DNA of 33,501 bases from Rhizobacter sp. (GTDB lineage: Bacteria > Pseudomonadota > Gammaproteobacteria > Burkholderiales > Burkholderiaceae_C). The position numbers and the translations under genes were made by a program. The stretch spans positions 1 to 33,501 of the forward strand of contig JANYJL010000156.1 in assembly GCA_025361845.1 (NCBI GenBank), given 5' to 3'. The number at the start of each line of letters is the position of its first letter. Within the stretch, counting starts at the first letter, position 1. The notes beneath the pieces are model-generated. The model made no database searches. It had not been told where the DNA came from and saw nothing but the letters and a program-made list of their open reading frames with translations. This document shows, in pieces, positions 22,659 to 33,501 of this stretch.

Positions 22659-23825
22659 TCAGCGTCCGGCCGCCGCGGCGGCAAGCGCGGCCAGCGTGTC
22701 GTCAGGCCGCGGCAGGCTGACCTGACGCGACTGCGCCGCGACCTGCTTGACGAGCTCGGCCGCGAGCTGCGTGCGGCGCGAGTTGCGGTCGAAGTAGCGT
22801 TCCAGTGAGGCCTGCGTGCCCAGCAAATCGGAGTGCGCGGTTTCGAACTGGCGGCTCAGCAAGGCCAGGCGCGCATTGAGCAGGCGCAGCTTCAGGTTCT
22901 CTTTCAGAAAGAAGCTCTGCTCGGGGGCGAGCAGCATCGCGTCCGGGTGATCGATGCGGGTCACGCGCACGAGGGCCCGCGCTTCGGCGCCGACACGTTG
23001 GGCGACGCCGTCCCAGGCGCCCGACCAGGCGAGTGGCCAAGACCAGCCGGCCGATGCGGCGGCGGGTGCCGCGCTGGCGGCAGACCCCGCCGTGGCGACC
23101 GCCTTGGCCGTGTCCTTGCCCGCGTCCTTGCGCGCCTCGGCCACCGCCAGCAGCGGCAGTTCGTCGACCATGCGCACCGCTTCGTCGAGCTTGATGGTGA
23201 GCGTGGCGACGTCGGTCACGCTGATGGCCTTCACACGGTCCAGGTCACGCGAGATGGCGCGCCGCACGCCTTCCAGGCGCGGCTGGTTGTAGCGCGCCAG
23301 GCGCTCATCGCTCTGTTTGAGCGTGGCCACGAGCGGCTCGGCGCTGCCGGTCAACGCGGCCTGTTGAAGCGCGACGCGGATCGCGGCCTCGATGTCGACG
23401 ACGAGGTTCTCGTCACGCGAGCGTGAGAGCGACTGGATCAGGTCTTCGAGCTGGCTGCGCTGGATCGCCACTTCGGCGAGGCGCGCTTCCAGCAATGCGA
23501 GTTTGGCCGCTGCCTCGCGTGTGCCTTCGTCGGCCTGCTTGGCAAGCATGCGGGCTTCGGTGGCCTGGCCACTGCTTTCCTGCTGGCGGCGCACCAGTTC
23601 CTGGCCGAGGCTCACGCCGCGCTGCTCGGCCTTCCAGGCCAGGCCCAGAGCGACCAGCACGAGCACCAGCAAGGCGATCAGCGCGATCCACAGCGCACGG
23701 CCGATCGCATGGGCAGCGGGCGGCGGCACGGCTGCGGCGGTAGCAGGCGCGGCGGAAGTTGCAGCATCAGGCAGCGCCAGGGTCGCGGCGGCGGTGTCTT
23801 CGGGGAGGGGCGGCGTCGTGTTCAC
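22659..23825 (-). CDS. hemX: HemX, membrane protein of the heme operon
   Basis: A 388-residue protein annotated in older databases as uroporphyrin-III C-methyltransferase, although it lacks a methyltransferase fold. An Ala/Pro-rich cytoplasmic head (1-40) precedes one membrane helix (about 43-63, ALWIALIALLVLVLVALGLA). A coiled coil (about 65-135) and the conserved HemX domain follow, with RSRDENLVVDIEAAIRVALQ and LFLKENLKLRL-like FFLKENLKLRLLNARLALLS. The start is GTG at 23825, overlapping the hemD TGA as GTGA, so the two are translationally coupled. The exact role is not known; it is probably an assembly partner of heme enzymes. Confidence 0.9.
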   Translation of the reverse strand: MNTTPPLPEDTAAATLALPDAATSAAPATAAAVPPPAAHAIGRALWIALIALLVLVLVALGLAWKAEQRGVSLGQELVRRQQESSGQATEARMLAKQADEGTREAAAKLALLEARLAEVAIQRSQLEDLIQSLSRSRDENLVVDIEAAIRVALQQAALTGSAEPLVATLKQSDERLARYNQPRLEGVRRAISRDLDRVKAISVTDVATLTIKLDEAVRMVDELPLLAVAEARKDAGKDTAKAVATAGSAASAAPAAASAGWSWPLAWSGAWDGVAQRVGAEARALVRVTRIDHPDAMLLAPEQSFFLKENLKLRLLNARLALLSRQFETAHSDLLGTQASLERYFDRNSRRTQLAAELVKQVAAQSRQVSLPRPDDTLAALAAAAAGR

Positions 23826-24598
23826 GGTGCAAAGGTCAGCGGCAGGGATTGTAGGCAGGCTGCCACCGCATCCAGCTCCGGTCGAGCCAGGTTGACATCA
23901 CCGAAGCCAGCGTCGCGGGCCGTGCTGGCAATTCGCGGGTGGGTGGCGATGGCGCGCGCCATGCGCCAAGCCCGGCCGGGCGCGGCAGCCACCAGGGCGG
24001 CGATGGCCTCCGAGCTGCTGAACAGCCACACATGCGCGGCTGGCTGCGCCAACGCCGCGTCCAGCTGCGATTGCTGCGCCGGGGTGAAGCGCGGCGCAAC
24101 GCGGTGGTAGGCGCACAGCGGCGTGACGTGCGCGCCTTGTGCGCGCAGCGTATCGGCCAGCCAGTCGCGGCCGCCCTCGCCACGCACGATCAACACGCCT
24201 TCGTCGCGCCAGGCCATCGGAGCCAGCAGCGCCCACAGTGCCTCGGAGTCGAACTGCGGCGCATCCGCGGCCGGCGCCACGAGCGATGCGGCCGGCACGC
24301 CGAAACCGCGCAAGGCCTGGCTCGTGCCCGGCCCGGTGGAGCCGGCCAGCGTGCCGGCCGGCCAGGCCGCAGCGCCGGGCCGCAAGGCAAAAAATTGTTC
24401 GGCCGCATTCGGGCTGACGAACACCGCGAGGCGGTAGTCGGCAAGCCGCACCCAAGCCGCAAGCACAGGCGCCGGGTCGGCCGGCGGAGCGATGCCGATG
24501 AGCGGCAGCGACGCGGCGTCAAAGCCACGCTCCCGCAAGCGCTGCACCCAGCCCGTGGCCTGCGCCTCGGGTCGGGTGACCAGGACCTGGATGCTCAC
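23822..24598 (-). CDS. hemD: Uroporphyrinogen-III synthase
   Basis: A 258-residue enzyme that closes and inverts ring D of hydroxymethylbilane to give uroporphyrinogen III. The weakly conserved HemD pattern is visible: [20 protein letters not shown] near the start, [51 protein letters not shown], and [13 protein letters not shown]. The start is GTG at 24598, forming a GTGA overlap with the hemC stop; the open frame reaches back to 24679 inside hemC but without family resemblance. Confidence 0.9.
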   Translation of the reverse strand: MSIQVLVTRPEAQATGWVQRLRERGFDAASLPLIGIAPPADPAPVLAAWVRLADYRLAVFVSPNAAEQFFALRPGAAAWPAGTLAGSTGPGTSQALRGFGVPAASLVAPAADAPQFDSEALWALLAPMAWRDEGVLIVRGEGGRDWLADTLRAQGAHVTPLCAYHRVAPRFTPAQQSQLDAALAQPAAHVWLFSSSEAIAALVAAAPGRAWRMARAIATHPRIASTARDAGFGDVNLARPELDAVAACLQSLPLTFAP

Positions 24599-25551
24599 TC
24601 GGATTCGGCAGCCGAATTCAGCGGCAACACGGCCAGGTACTCGGTAGCACCCGCCTCGCGCAACGCCGCGGCGGCGCATTCGCCCAGCGCGCGCGCTTCG
24701 GCCTCGGTGGCCACGGCGGCATCGACCGAGGCGCGCAGCAGCGGCGACAAAGGCAGCGTCGCGTGCCCCAGCGCCACCTTCAATTCAAGGCGATCACCCC
24801 GCCACTGCGCATGCGCCGCCAGCGGCACGCTGCAACTGCCGCCAAGCGCACGCGACACGGCGCGTTCCGCTTCCACCGCAAACCAGGTCGGCCGATGAAC
24901 CAGGGTGGCGAGCCGCTCACGCAGCGCAGTCGATTCGCTGCGCACCTCGATGCCCAGCGCGCCTTGCCCCGCGCAGGGCAGCATGTCCGCCGGATCGAAC
25001 ACAGCGCGGATGCGTGCGGCCAAACCCAGCCGCTTCAGCCCGGCCGCCGCCAGCACGATCGCGTCGTACTGCCCTTCGTCGAGCTTGCGCAGCCGTGTGT
25101 CGAGGTTGCCGCGCAGCGGTTCGATCAGCAGATCCGGCCGCAGCGCACCGAGCTGCACCACGCGGCGCAGGCTCGAGGTGCCGACCTTCGCGCCCTGCGG
25201 CAGATCGGCCAGCGAGGCATAACGGTTCGAGACAAAGGCATCGCGCGGGTCTTCACGCTCCAGCACCGCGGCCAGCTCGAAGCCGTACGGCAGGTCCATC
25301 GGCACGTCCTTGAGCGAATGCACCGCGAGCTGGGCGCGGCCTTCTTCGAGCGCGGTTTCCAGCTCCTTCACGAACAGGCCCTTGCCGCCGACTTTCGACA
25401 GCGCCCGGTCCAGGATCTGGTCGCCGCGGGTCGTCATGCCAAGCAGCTCGACGGTGCCGCCGAAGCGCGCCTTCAGCAGGTCACGCACATGTTCGGCCTG
25501 CCACAGGGCGAGGCGGCTCTCACGGGTGGCGATGAGTGTCGTTTCAGTCAT
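24595..25551 (-). CDS. hemC: Porphobilinogen deaminase (hydroxymethylbilane synthase)
   Basis: A 318-residue enzyme that joins four porphobilinogens. It opens [20 protein letters not shown]. The catalytic Asp82 is in [11 protein letters not shown], the binding arginines are in GTSSLRR and [20 protein letters not shown], and Cys240 in [12 protein letters not shown] carries the dipyrromethane cofactor. The ATG at 25551 is used; the in-frame start at 25581 adds a non-conserved leader. It is first in hemC-hemD-hemX-hemY and diverges from ppc with 110 bases between, a known betaproteobacterial arrangement. Confidence 0.96.
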   Translation of the reverse strand: MTETTLIATRESRLALWQAEHVRDLLKARFGGTVELLGMTTRGDQILDRALSKVGGKGLFVKELETALEEGRAQLAVHSLKDVPMDLPYGFELAAVLEREDPRDAFVSNRYASLADLPQGAKVGTSSLRRVVQLGALRPDLLIEPLRGNLDTRLRKLDEGQYDAIVLAAAGLKRLGLAARIRAVFDPADMLPCAGQGALGIEVRSESTALRERLATLVHRPTWFAVEAERAVSRALGGSCSVPLAAHAQWRGDRLELKVALGHATLPLSPLLRASVDAAVATEAEARALGECAAAALREAGATEYLAVLPLNSAAESE

Positions 25552-25629
25552 GCCGAATGCTAGCAGGCGCGCCTCTTGCATCAGGCTCGTGGCCTTCCTT
25601 TGAACGGCAGAGCGCTGCTACGATCTGCC

Positions 25630-25661
25630 TTGGTAACCAAATTACAAAACCCGAGGTAACC
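25630..25661. promoter_or_regulatory. Repeated GGTAACC elements before ppc
   Basis: TTGGTAACCAA (25630-25640) is an 11-base palindrome around a central A. A second GGTAACC (25655-25661) touches the ppc ATG, 25 bases from the first. They sit in the ppc leader or promoter, between ppc and divergent hemC. They could bind a dimeric regulator, but the second copy also includes part of the ribosome-binding site GAGG, so chance cannot be excluded. Confidence 0.3.
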
Positions 25662-28484
<2,823 letters not shown>

Positions 28485-28532
28485 CACGATGCTGTCGGGG
28501 CGGGCCAGAATGCCGGCTGTTACAACGGGACG

Positions 28533-29327
28533 ATGGACATGAACCTCATCCAGCACGCAGTCGAACGCGCTGAACGCGAGCCGAAATTGGTGGCATCGCC
28601 GCTCCCGCACGTGCCCAGCCTCGGCCACACGCACAGCCGTTCGTTCCGGCCCACGCCGATGAAGGCGAGCCGCGCGCCGCTGGCCGCAGCGGCGCTCGCG
28701 GTGCTCGCGCTGCTCGGCGGTGCGGCGCTCTACGCGGCGCTGGCGAGCAGCCAGGCCGATCGCGCCGCAACGCCAGCCGTGCAGGCGCAGGCGCCAAAGA
28801 GCCCGAAGCCAGTCGACGTGTCGCCCGCCCAGGCCACGGAGCCCGCCGTCACGGCGGCTGCGCCGACCGTGCCTGTGGTGCAACCCGTTGCCGCCGCACT
28901 CGTGCCCGTGGCCGCACCCAGCCCGGTGGCCGGCGCCAAAGCGACGGCCGAGCCGATGCCGGCCCCGATCGACGAAGCCAAGGCCACCGTCGAAGCCTGG
29001 GCGCGCGCCTGGTCCGAACGCGACGTGGCCCGCTACCTGGGCTACTACGGCGAAGGTTTCATGCCCGAGAACGGCGCCAGCCGCTCGGCGTGGGAGAAAT
29101 CACGCCGGCAGATGATCGAGCGGCGCCGCAACATCGCGGTGACGGTGCGCGACCTGCGCGTCGAGCCCATGTCCGAAGAGCAAGTCGTGGCCCACTACAC
29201 GCAGGACTACGTGGCCGACACCTACCGCGAATCCGGCACGCCCAAGCGGCTGGTGCTGGTGCGTGAGGGCCAGGGCTGGCGCATCGTCGCCGAAGCCTCC
29301 GACAAGTCGGCCACCGGCTCGCTCTGA
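28533..29327 (+). CDS. Membrane-anchored protein with NTF2/SnoaL-like domain (Cds6-like)
   Basis: A 264-residue protein. After a charged cytoplasmic segment (1-43) there is one membrane helix (about 46-70, APLAAAALAVLALLGGAALY), then an Ala/Pro/Val-rich linker (75-145), probably periplasmic. A C-terminal NTF2-like domain follows (about 150-258): VEAWARAWSERDVARYLGYY, SRSAWEKSRRQMIERRRNIA, and GWRIVAEASDK. Similar domains occur in Cds6-type L,D-transpeptidase accessory proteins and in SPOR/TPR proteins of the envelope. The function is unknown; binding of an envelope ligand is plausible. The ATG at 28533 follows GGGA; a second ATG two codons later is possible. It lies 48 bases after ppc. Confidence 0.75.
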   Translation: MDMNLIQHAVERAEREPKLVASPLPHVPSLGHTHSRSFRPTPMKASRAPLAAAALAVLALLGGAALYAALASSQADRAATPAVQAQAPKSPKPVDVSPAQATEPAVTAAAPTVPVVQPVAAALVPVAAPSPVAGAKATAEPMPAPIDEAKATVEAWARAWSERDVARYLGYYGEGFMPENGASRSAWEKSRRQMIERRRNIAVTVRDLRVEPMSEEQVVAHYTQDYVADTYRESGTPKRLVLVREGQGWRIVAEASDKSATGSL

Positions 29328-29345
29328 CACGACGCAGGCTGCGAG

Positions 29346-29990
29346 TCAGCGCACCTGCGCAGAGCGGACCAGGCCGGTGCCGGACAGCGCTTCGAGCGCC
29401 GAGCCCAGGCCGAGCGGTGCGGGCAAGGTCATCAGGATCTTCTTGAACAGCTCGCGGTAGACGCCGTCGGCCTCGGCGCCGACAAGCGGGTCGCGGTTCT
29501 GCAGGAAGGCGGTGTCGAGTTCCTTCCAGTCCTCGTCCGTCAACACCCGCTGGGCCAGGGGCAGCACCACCGTCTCCTCGATGCGCATGTGCTCGAGGTA
29601 GAAGGCAACGTACTTCTCCATCGCTTGCTCGAAACGCACGCGCCGGCCTTCGCCTTGTTCGGTGCTGCCCATCATCTCGAAGCCCAGCAACTCGTGCTCC
29701 AGCTCGCGGATGGCCTGCTCGCCGCCGGCGTGTTCGCGGTCGAGCCGGTCCAGCACCTCGGCGGCCTCGGCGCTGCGGGCGCGCAGCTTCGGGAACAGCA
29801 GCTTGCTTTCCTTGGCGTGATGCAGCTTCTCCGGAAACTCGTCGACGTAGAACAGCATCGCGCGCAGCACGGCAAAGTCGGGCAGCGTGGCGCGGCGACG
29901 GTGTTCGGCCAGCAGCAGGGTGATCGAGCGCAGCATCGCCGACAGCGCGCCGTGTTCGTGGCGGATGATGGTCAGACAGGGGTGGCTCAT
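29346..29990 (-). CDS. Hemerythrin HHE-domain protein
   Basis: A 214-residue helical protein. Candidate di-iron ligands lie in the expected spacing: IIRHEHGALSAML (first helix), EKLHHAKESKLLFPKL, LDREHAGGEQAI, and FYLEHMRIEETVVLPLAQ. HHE proteins bind O2 or NO or take part in iron and stress responses; this one resembles the group related to YtfE-like and general hemerythrin proteins but lacks the ScdA N-terminal domain. The ATG at 29990 begins directly before the first ligand helix, and the ribosome-binding site is weak. Cytoplasmic. It lies tail-to-tail with the NTF2-like gene and 116 bases downstream of the response-regulator gene. Confidence 0.88.
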   Translation of the reverse strand: MSHPCLTIIRHEHGALSAMLRSITLLLAEHRRRATLPDFAVLRAMLFYVDEFPEKLHHAKESKLLFPKLRARSAEAAEVLDRLDREHAGGEQAIRELEHELLGFEMMGSTEQGEGRRVRFEQAMEKYVAFYLEHMRIEETVVLPLAQRVLTDEDWKELDTAFLQNRDPLVGAEADGVYRELFKKILMTLPAPLGLGSALEALSGTGLVRSAQVR

Positions 29991-30106
29991 GAACGGGGGC
30001 TCCGTCGCGCAGCAGCGCGACAGGCGCCGTCTTTGCGCTGCCCAGCGTGCGCCGAACCGGGCCCCGGCGTCTTGCGCTGAATCAAGCAGCGCGGCGCGCC
30101 GGACCC

Positions 30107-30883
30107 TCAGCCCCCGGCCGCGCCCAAGGCTTCGCGCACGGCGGCCACCTGGCGGCGCGAGACCGCCAGCCACTCGTCCACCGGCGCCATGCGCACGGCC
30201 CAGGTTTCGCCGCCTTCATCGTCGCCGTCGCCGGCCATCACGCGGCGTTCGAGTGCGCGCACCGCGCGGCGCGCCACCAGCGCGTTGCGGTGCACGCGCA
30301 GAAAGCGGTCGCCCAGGCGCAGTTCGAGTTCGGAGAGCGATTCGTCGAGCACGTAGGTGTGTTCAGCGGTGCGCAGCGTCACGTACTTCAGCTCGGCCTT
30401 CAGGTAGAGCACCTGCGCCAGCGGCACACGCACCACGCGCCCACGTTCGCTGACCACGATCACCGCTTCGTCCGGCGGTGAGGCGGACGTTGCCGGTGTG
30501 GCACCCCGGCGCTGCGCCACCCGTTGCAACGCTGCGTGCAGGCGCTCGCGTTTCACCGGCTTGGTGAGGTAGTCCACCGCATCCAGGTCGAAGGCCTTCA
30601 AGGCATGTTCGGCATGCGCGGTGACGAACACCACGGCCGGCGCATCCGCGCGCTTGCGCAATTCGTCGGCCAGTTGCACGCCATCGCGGCCAGGCATGTG
30701 CACGTCCAGCAGCAGCAGGTCGCATTCCTGCTGCGCCAGCCACACGAGGGCCTGCGCCGCGCTCGCCGCTTCGCCGACCACAGTGACGAGCGGATCGGTG
30801 CATTCCTGCACCAGGCTGCGCAGGCGCAAGCGCGCCAACTCTTCGTCATCGACGATCAACACGCGCAGTGGCACCCCATTCAT
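30107..30883 (-). CDS. LytTR-family response regulator (AlgR/LytR type)
   Basis: A 258-residue regulator. The receiver domain (1-120) has VDDEELARLRLRS, phospho-acceptor Asp60 in LLLLDVHMPGRDG, VFVTAHAEHALKAF and Lys108 in YLTKPVKRERL. A LytTR DNA-binding domain fills about 148-255 (ALVARRAVRALERRV; LYLKAELKYVTLRTAEHTYV; RFLRVHRN). The ATG at 30883 begins MNGVPLRVLIVDDEE; upstream in-frame codons overlap the kinase-side spacer. It is paired with the LytS-like kinase 70 bases upstream. In Pseudomonas the order argH-fimS(algZ)-algR-hemC is known, so this is probably the AlgR orthologue controlling envelope, pili or biofilm genes. Confidence 0.92.
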   Translation of the reverse strand: MNGVPLRVLIVDDEELARLRLRSLVQECTDPLVTVVGEAASAAQALVWLAQQECDLLLLDVHMPGRDGVQLADELRKRADAPAVVFVTAHAEHALKAFDLDAVDYLTKPVKRERLHAALQRVAQRRGATPATSASPPDEAVIVVSERGRVVRVPLAQVLYLKAELKYVTLRTAEHTYVLDESLSELELRLGDRFLRVHRNALVARRAVRALERRVMAGDGDDEGGETWAVRMAPVDEWLAVSRRQVAAVREALGAAGG

Positions 30884-30953
30884 AACGGCACCCTCCGCGC
30901 TGCGCGCGAACCCGCCATGCGGGAGCATGAACCCTTGGGGCGGCCCGGCGGAT

Positions 30954-32087
30954 TCACAACGGCACCCCGATCTGCACGCGGAACAGGTTCGGCGCGGCAC
31001 GCGTATCGAACTGCGCGGCCACGTCGTGCATCAGGTTCAAACGCTCGCGCACGTTCTTGAGCGCCATGCCGTTGCCGGGGCGCGATGGCTCGGCCGGCAC
31101 GGTGTTCTCGATCACCACCACCGCGCGGCCCGACTTCACACGCGTGCGGATGCGGATGGTGCCGCCCGCCGCCGCCGGCTCCACGCCGTGGCGCACCGCG
31201 TTCTCGACCAGTGGCTGCAATACCAGCGGCGGCACCCGCGCCAGGCCGGCATCGGCATCGAGCTCCCAGCTCACGCGCAGGCGGCTGCCGAAGCGGATCT
31301 GCTCGATGGCGATGTAACGCTGCGCGAGCGCCACCTCTTCGGCCAGCGTGACCGATTCGCCGCTCTCGGTGAGCGCCACGCGGAACAGCTCGGCGAGATC
31401 TTCGAGCACGCCTTCGGCGCGCGCCGGGTCGAGCCGCACGAGGGCCAGCGCCGTATTGAGCGTGTTGAACAGAAAGTGCGGGCGGATGCGCGATTGCAAC
31501 TCGGCCAGCCGGGCCGTCGTCTCGGCCGGCAACAGCGCCTGCGCACGCAGGCGCAGCCACTGGAACATCACGCCGGCCAGGCCTGCGCCGGCCAGCATCG
31601 GAGCCAGCCAGGCGGGTGGGCGGCCCGCCGCGACCCCATCGAAATCGAGCTGCGAGACCATCGCCGAGCCGGCCAGCCCGCCGATGGCGCCCAGCGCCAG
31701 CGCCACCGTCCACTGCAAGGCCGGCGCAGCGGCACCGAGCGGGCGCTTGAGCGCACAGGCCGCCACCAGCCACAGCAGCACCGCCGGCAAGGCCACCGCC
31801 GAGGCCCCCGCGAACTGCTCCAGCCAGGCCTGCGCCGTGCCCGCCACAAACAGCACGCCGACGGCCACGACCGCGTGCACGAACACCAGCGCGCGCAGCG
31901 CCACGCCAACATGGCAGACATCGAACACCGAGGTCGGCCGCTGCGGCGCGTCCACCGCCAGCGCGTCGAACACGGTCGGGCCAAAGCCCGAGCTGCGCAG
32001 ATCGGCCGGCCGTGTCGATGCCGACCACGCCGGCGGCGCGCCGCTGGCGGCTGGCGCGAGGGTGTCGTCGGGCAGGTTCGCGGGCAT
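30954..32087 (-). CDS. LytS/AlgZ-like sensor histidine kinase
   Basis: About 377 residues. Four membrane helices lie at about 75-185 (VALRALVFVHAVVAVGVLFV; ALPAVLLWLVAACAL; WTVALALGAIGGLAGSAM; LAPMLAGAGLAGVMFQWL). The His_kinase domain follows with the phospho-acceptor His in LQSRIRPHFLFNTLNTALA, then the ATPase N box LVENAVRHGVEP and the GMALKNVRERLNLMH segment. There is no large periplasmic sensor, as in AlgZ/FimS. The start is uncertain: ATG 32087 gives MPANLPDDTL, while ATG 32195 has a possible GGAG nine bases upstream. It is divergent from argH and co-directional with its regulator. Confidence 0.88.
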   Translation of the reverse strand: MPANLPDDTLAPAASGAPPAWSASTRPADLRSSGFGPTVFDALAVDAPQRPTSVFDVCHVGVALRALVFVHAVVAVGVLFVAGTAQAWLEQFAGASAVALPAVLLWLVAACALKRPLGAAAPALQWTVALALGAIGGLAGSAMVSQLDFDGVAAGRPPAWLAPMLAGAGLAGVMFQWLRLRAQALLPAETTARLAELQSRIRPHFLFNTLNTALALVRLDPARAEGVLEDLAELFRVALTESGESVTLAEEVALAQRYIAIEQIRFGSRLRVSWELDADAGLARVPPLVLQPLVENAVRHGVEPAAAGGTIRIRTRVKSGRAVVVIENTVPAEPSRPGNGMALKNVRERLNLMHDVAAQFDTRAAPNLFRVQIGVPL

Positions 32088-32262
32088 GGCGGTGTGATAG
32101 GTGGCTTGGGGGCTGTGCGGGTTGGAGAACGGCGTCAGCAGGATCGCCCAAAGGGGCAGCGTCGATAGAATCGAGCGGCTGCGCCCATCGCGCATTGTCA
32201 CCAACTCCGGCACGAATGCCAGCCCTCGCTCTTGCACTGGCCCGCGCCCCACCCTGCACCCC

Positions 32263-33501
32263 ATGTCCGCCAACCCGCTCGACAACAAATCACAAGCCTG
32301 GTCCGCCCTGTTCTCTGAGCCGATGAGCGCGCTCGTGCAGCGCTACACCGCGAGCGTCGGTTTCGACCAGCGCCTGTGGAAGGCCGACATCACCGGCAGC
32401 CTCGCCCACGCCGAGATGCTGCACGCGCAGGGCATCATCAGCGGGCAGGACCACACCGACATCGAACGCGGCCTGGAACGCATCGCGGCCGACATCGAAG
32501 CCGGCCGCTTCGAGTGGAAGCTCGAACTCGAAGACGTGCACCTGAACATCGAGGCGCGCCTCACCCAGCTCGTCGGCGATGCCGGCAAGCGCCTGCACAC
32601 CGGCCGCTCGCGCAACGACCAGGTGGCCACCGATGTGCGCCTGTGGCTGCGCGACGAGATCAGCGCCCTGCTCGGCCTGCTGACCGAACTGCAACGCGCG
32701 CTCGTGGAGGTGGCGGCGGCGAACGCGAGTGTCATCCTGCCTGGCTTCACGCACTTGCAGGTGGCTCAGCCGGTGAGCTTCGGCCACCACCTGCTGGCCT
32801 ACGTGGAGATGTTCTCGCGCGATGCCGAGCGCCTGGCCGAAGTGCGCGTGCGCACCAACCGCCTGCCGCTCGGCGCGGCCGCGCTGGCCGGCACCAGCTA
32901 CCCGCTCGACCGCGAACGCGTGGCGCGCACGCTCGGCATGCTGGATGCCGAAGGCCGCGCCAACGTCTGCCAGAACAGCCTGGATGCGGTGAGCGACCGC
33001 GACTTCGCGATCGAGTTCACCGCCGCTGCCGCACTGTGCATGGTGCACTTCTCGCGCCTCTCGGAAGAGCTGGTGCTGTGGATGAGCCAGAACTTCGGTT
33101 TCATCGATCTGGCCGATCGTTTTTGCACCGGCAGTTCCATCATGCCGCAGAAGAAAAACCCCGACGTGCCCGAACTCGCGCGCGGCAAGACCGGCCGCGT
33201 GGTCGGCCACCTGATGGGTTTGATCACCCTGATGAAGGGCCAGCCGCTGGCCTACAACAAGGACAACCAGGAAGACAAGGAACCGCTCTTCGACACGGTC
33301 GATACGCTGAAAGACACGCTGCGCATCTTCTGCGAACTGGTGGCCGGCATCGCCGTGAAACCCGAGGCGATGGAGCGCGCTGCGCGGCGCGGTTACGCCA
33401 CCGCCACCGACCTGGCCGACTACCTGGTGAAGAAGGGCCTGCCCTTCCGCGACGCGCACGAAGTGGTGGCGCACGCGGTAAAGGCCGCGCTGGCGCAAGG
33501 C
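32263..33501 (+). CDS. argH: Argininosuccinate lyase, N-terminal part (runs off the window)
   Basis: The first 413 codons of an enzyme normally about 460 residues long; no stop appears before the window edge. ArgH splits argininosuccinate to arginine and fumarate, the last step of arginine synthesis. Visible blocks are [27 protein letters not shown], the substrate-binding [40 protein letters not shown] and the superfamily signature [16 protein letters not shown] with its catalytic Ser. The ATG at 32263 begins the family N-terminus; the ribosome-binding site is weak. Confidence 0.95.
   Translation, partial: MSANPLDNKSQAWSALFSEPMSALVQRYTASVGFDQRLWKADITGSLAHAEMLHAQGIISGQDHTDIERGLERIAADIEAGRFEWKLELEDVHLNIEARLTQLVGDAGKRLHTGRSRNDQVATDVRLWLRDEISALLGLLTELQRALVEVAAANASVILPGFTHLQVAQPVSFGHHLLAYVEMFSRDAERLAEVRVRTNRLPLGAAALAGTSYPLDRERVARTLGMLDAEGRANVCQNSLDAVSDRDFAIEFTAAAALCMVHFSRLSEELVLWMSQNFGFIDLADRFCTGSSIMPQKKNPDVPELARGKTGRVVGHLMGLITLMKGQPLAYNKDNQEDKEPLFDTVDTLKDTLRIFCELVAGIAVKPEAMERAARRGYATATDLADYLVKKGLPFRDAHEVVAHAVKAALAQG

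Noticed and set aside
30621-32168. 515-codon plus frame opposite the two-component pair
   Set aside because: It is antisense to receiver and kinase domains and composed of Arg/Ala/Ser-rich shadow sequence.

Overview
The window is about 33.5 kb of GC-rich, gene-dense chromosome. Gene content and order (yicC/gmk/rpoZ/spoT/greB; hemC-hemD-hemX-hemY divergent from ppc; argH beside a LytTR two-component pair; many ATGA/GTGA overlaps) point to a betaproteobacterium of the order Burkholderiales, probably near the Leptothrix/Rubrivivax/Methylibium group. The genus is a guess; the order is fairly secure.

Layout. (1) 1-1246: 5' part of a Ser/Thr kinase gene, divergent from yicC. (2) 1317-2039: a vapBC-type toxin-antitoxin pair with its own operator. 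(3) 2240-11072: a catabolic island of two minus-strand operons around a LysR gene. One operon is dctA-prpF-bug (transporter, PrpF-family isomerase, Bug solute-binding protein). The other is MaoC hydratase - family III CoA-transferase - CitE-like lyase - PcaB/aspartase-superfamily lyase. The two operon promoters share a 10-base core plus flanking matches, at similar distances from their start codons, so they look like one regulon. (4) 11608-13315: a 2H phosphoesterase and an Ldh2-type dehydrogenase. (5) 13377-15677: a transglutaminase-like protein, an N-formylglutamate amidohydrolase-like protein and the proteasome-related protease Anbu. (6) 15785-16963: a flavin reductase joined to a LysR-type effector-binding domain. 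(7) 17061-20932: gmk, rpoZ, spoT and convergent greB. (8) 20954-21361: the severed 3' end of an ABC-transporter ATPase gene, a structured gap, a rho-independent terminator and tRNA-Arg(ACG). (9) 21395-25551: hemY, hemX, hemD, hemC (heme pathway). (10) 25662-33501: ppc, an NTF2-like membrane-anchored protein, a hemerythrin protein, a LytTR response regulator, its LytS-like kinase and the 5' part of argH.

Most interesting proposal. The island carries every protein family needed for: aconitate isomerisation (PrpF family, like fungal Adi1), decarboxylation of trans-aconitate to itaconate (PcaB-like lyase, the superfamily of fungal Tad1), activation to itaconyl-CoA (family III CoA-transferase), hydration to citramalyl-CoA (MaoC) and cleavage to acetyl-CoA plus pyruvate (CitE-like). 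Uptake proteins and a LysR regulator are present too. The last three steps match the known bacterial itaconate pathway; the first two are inference from protein family and gene context. The prpF and bug reading frames are fused in this sequence, probably through a one-base change in a T6 run.

In related bacteria yicC, gmk, rpoZ and spoT normally lie together. Here 15.8 kb of accessory genes separate yicC from gmk, so regions 2 to 6 look like inserted or accumulated cargo.
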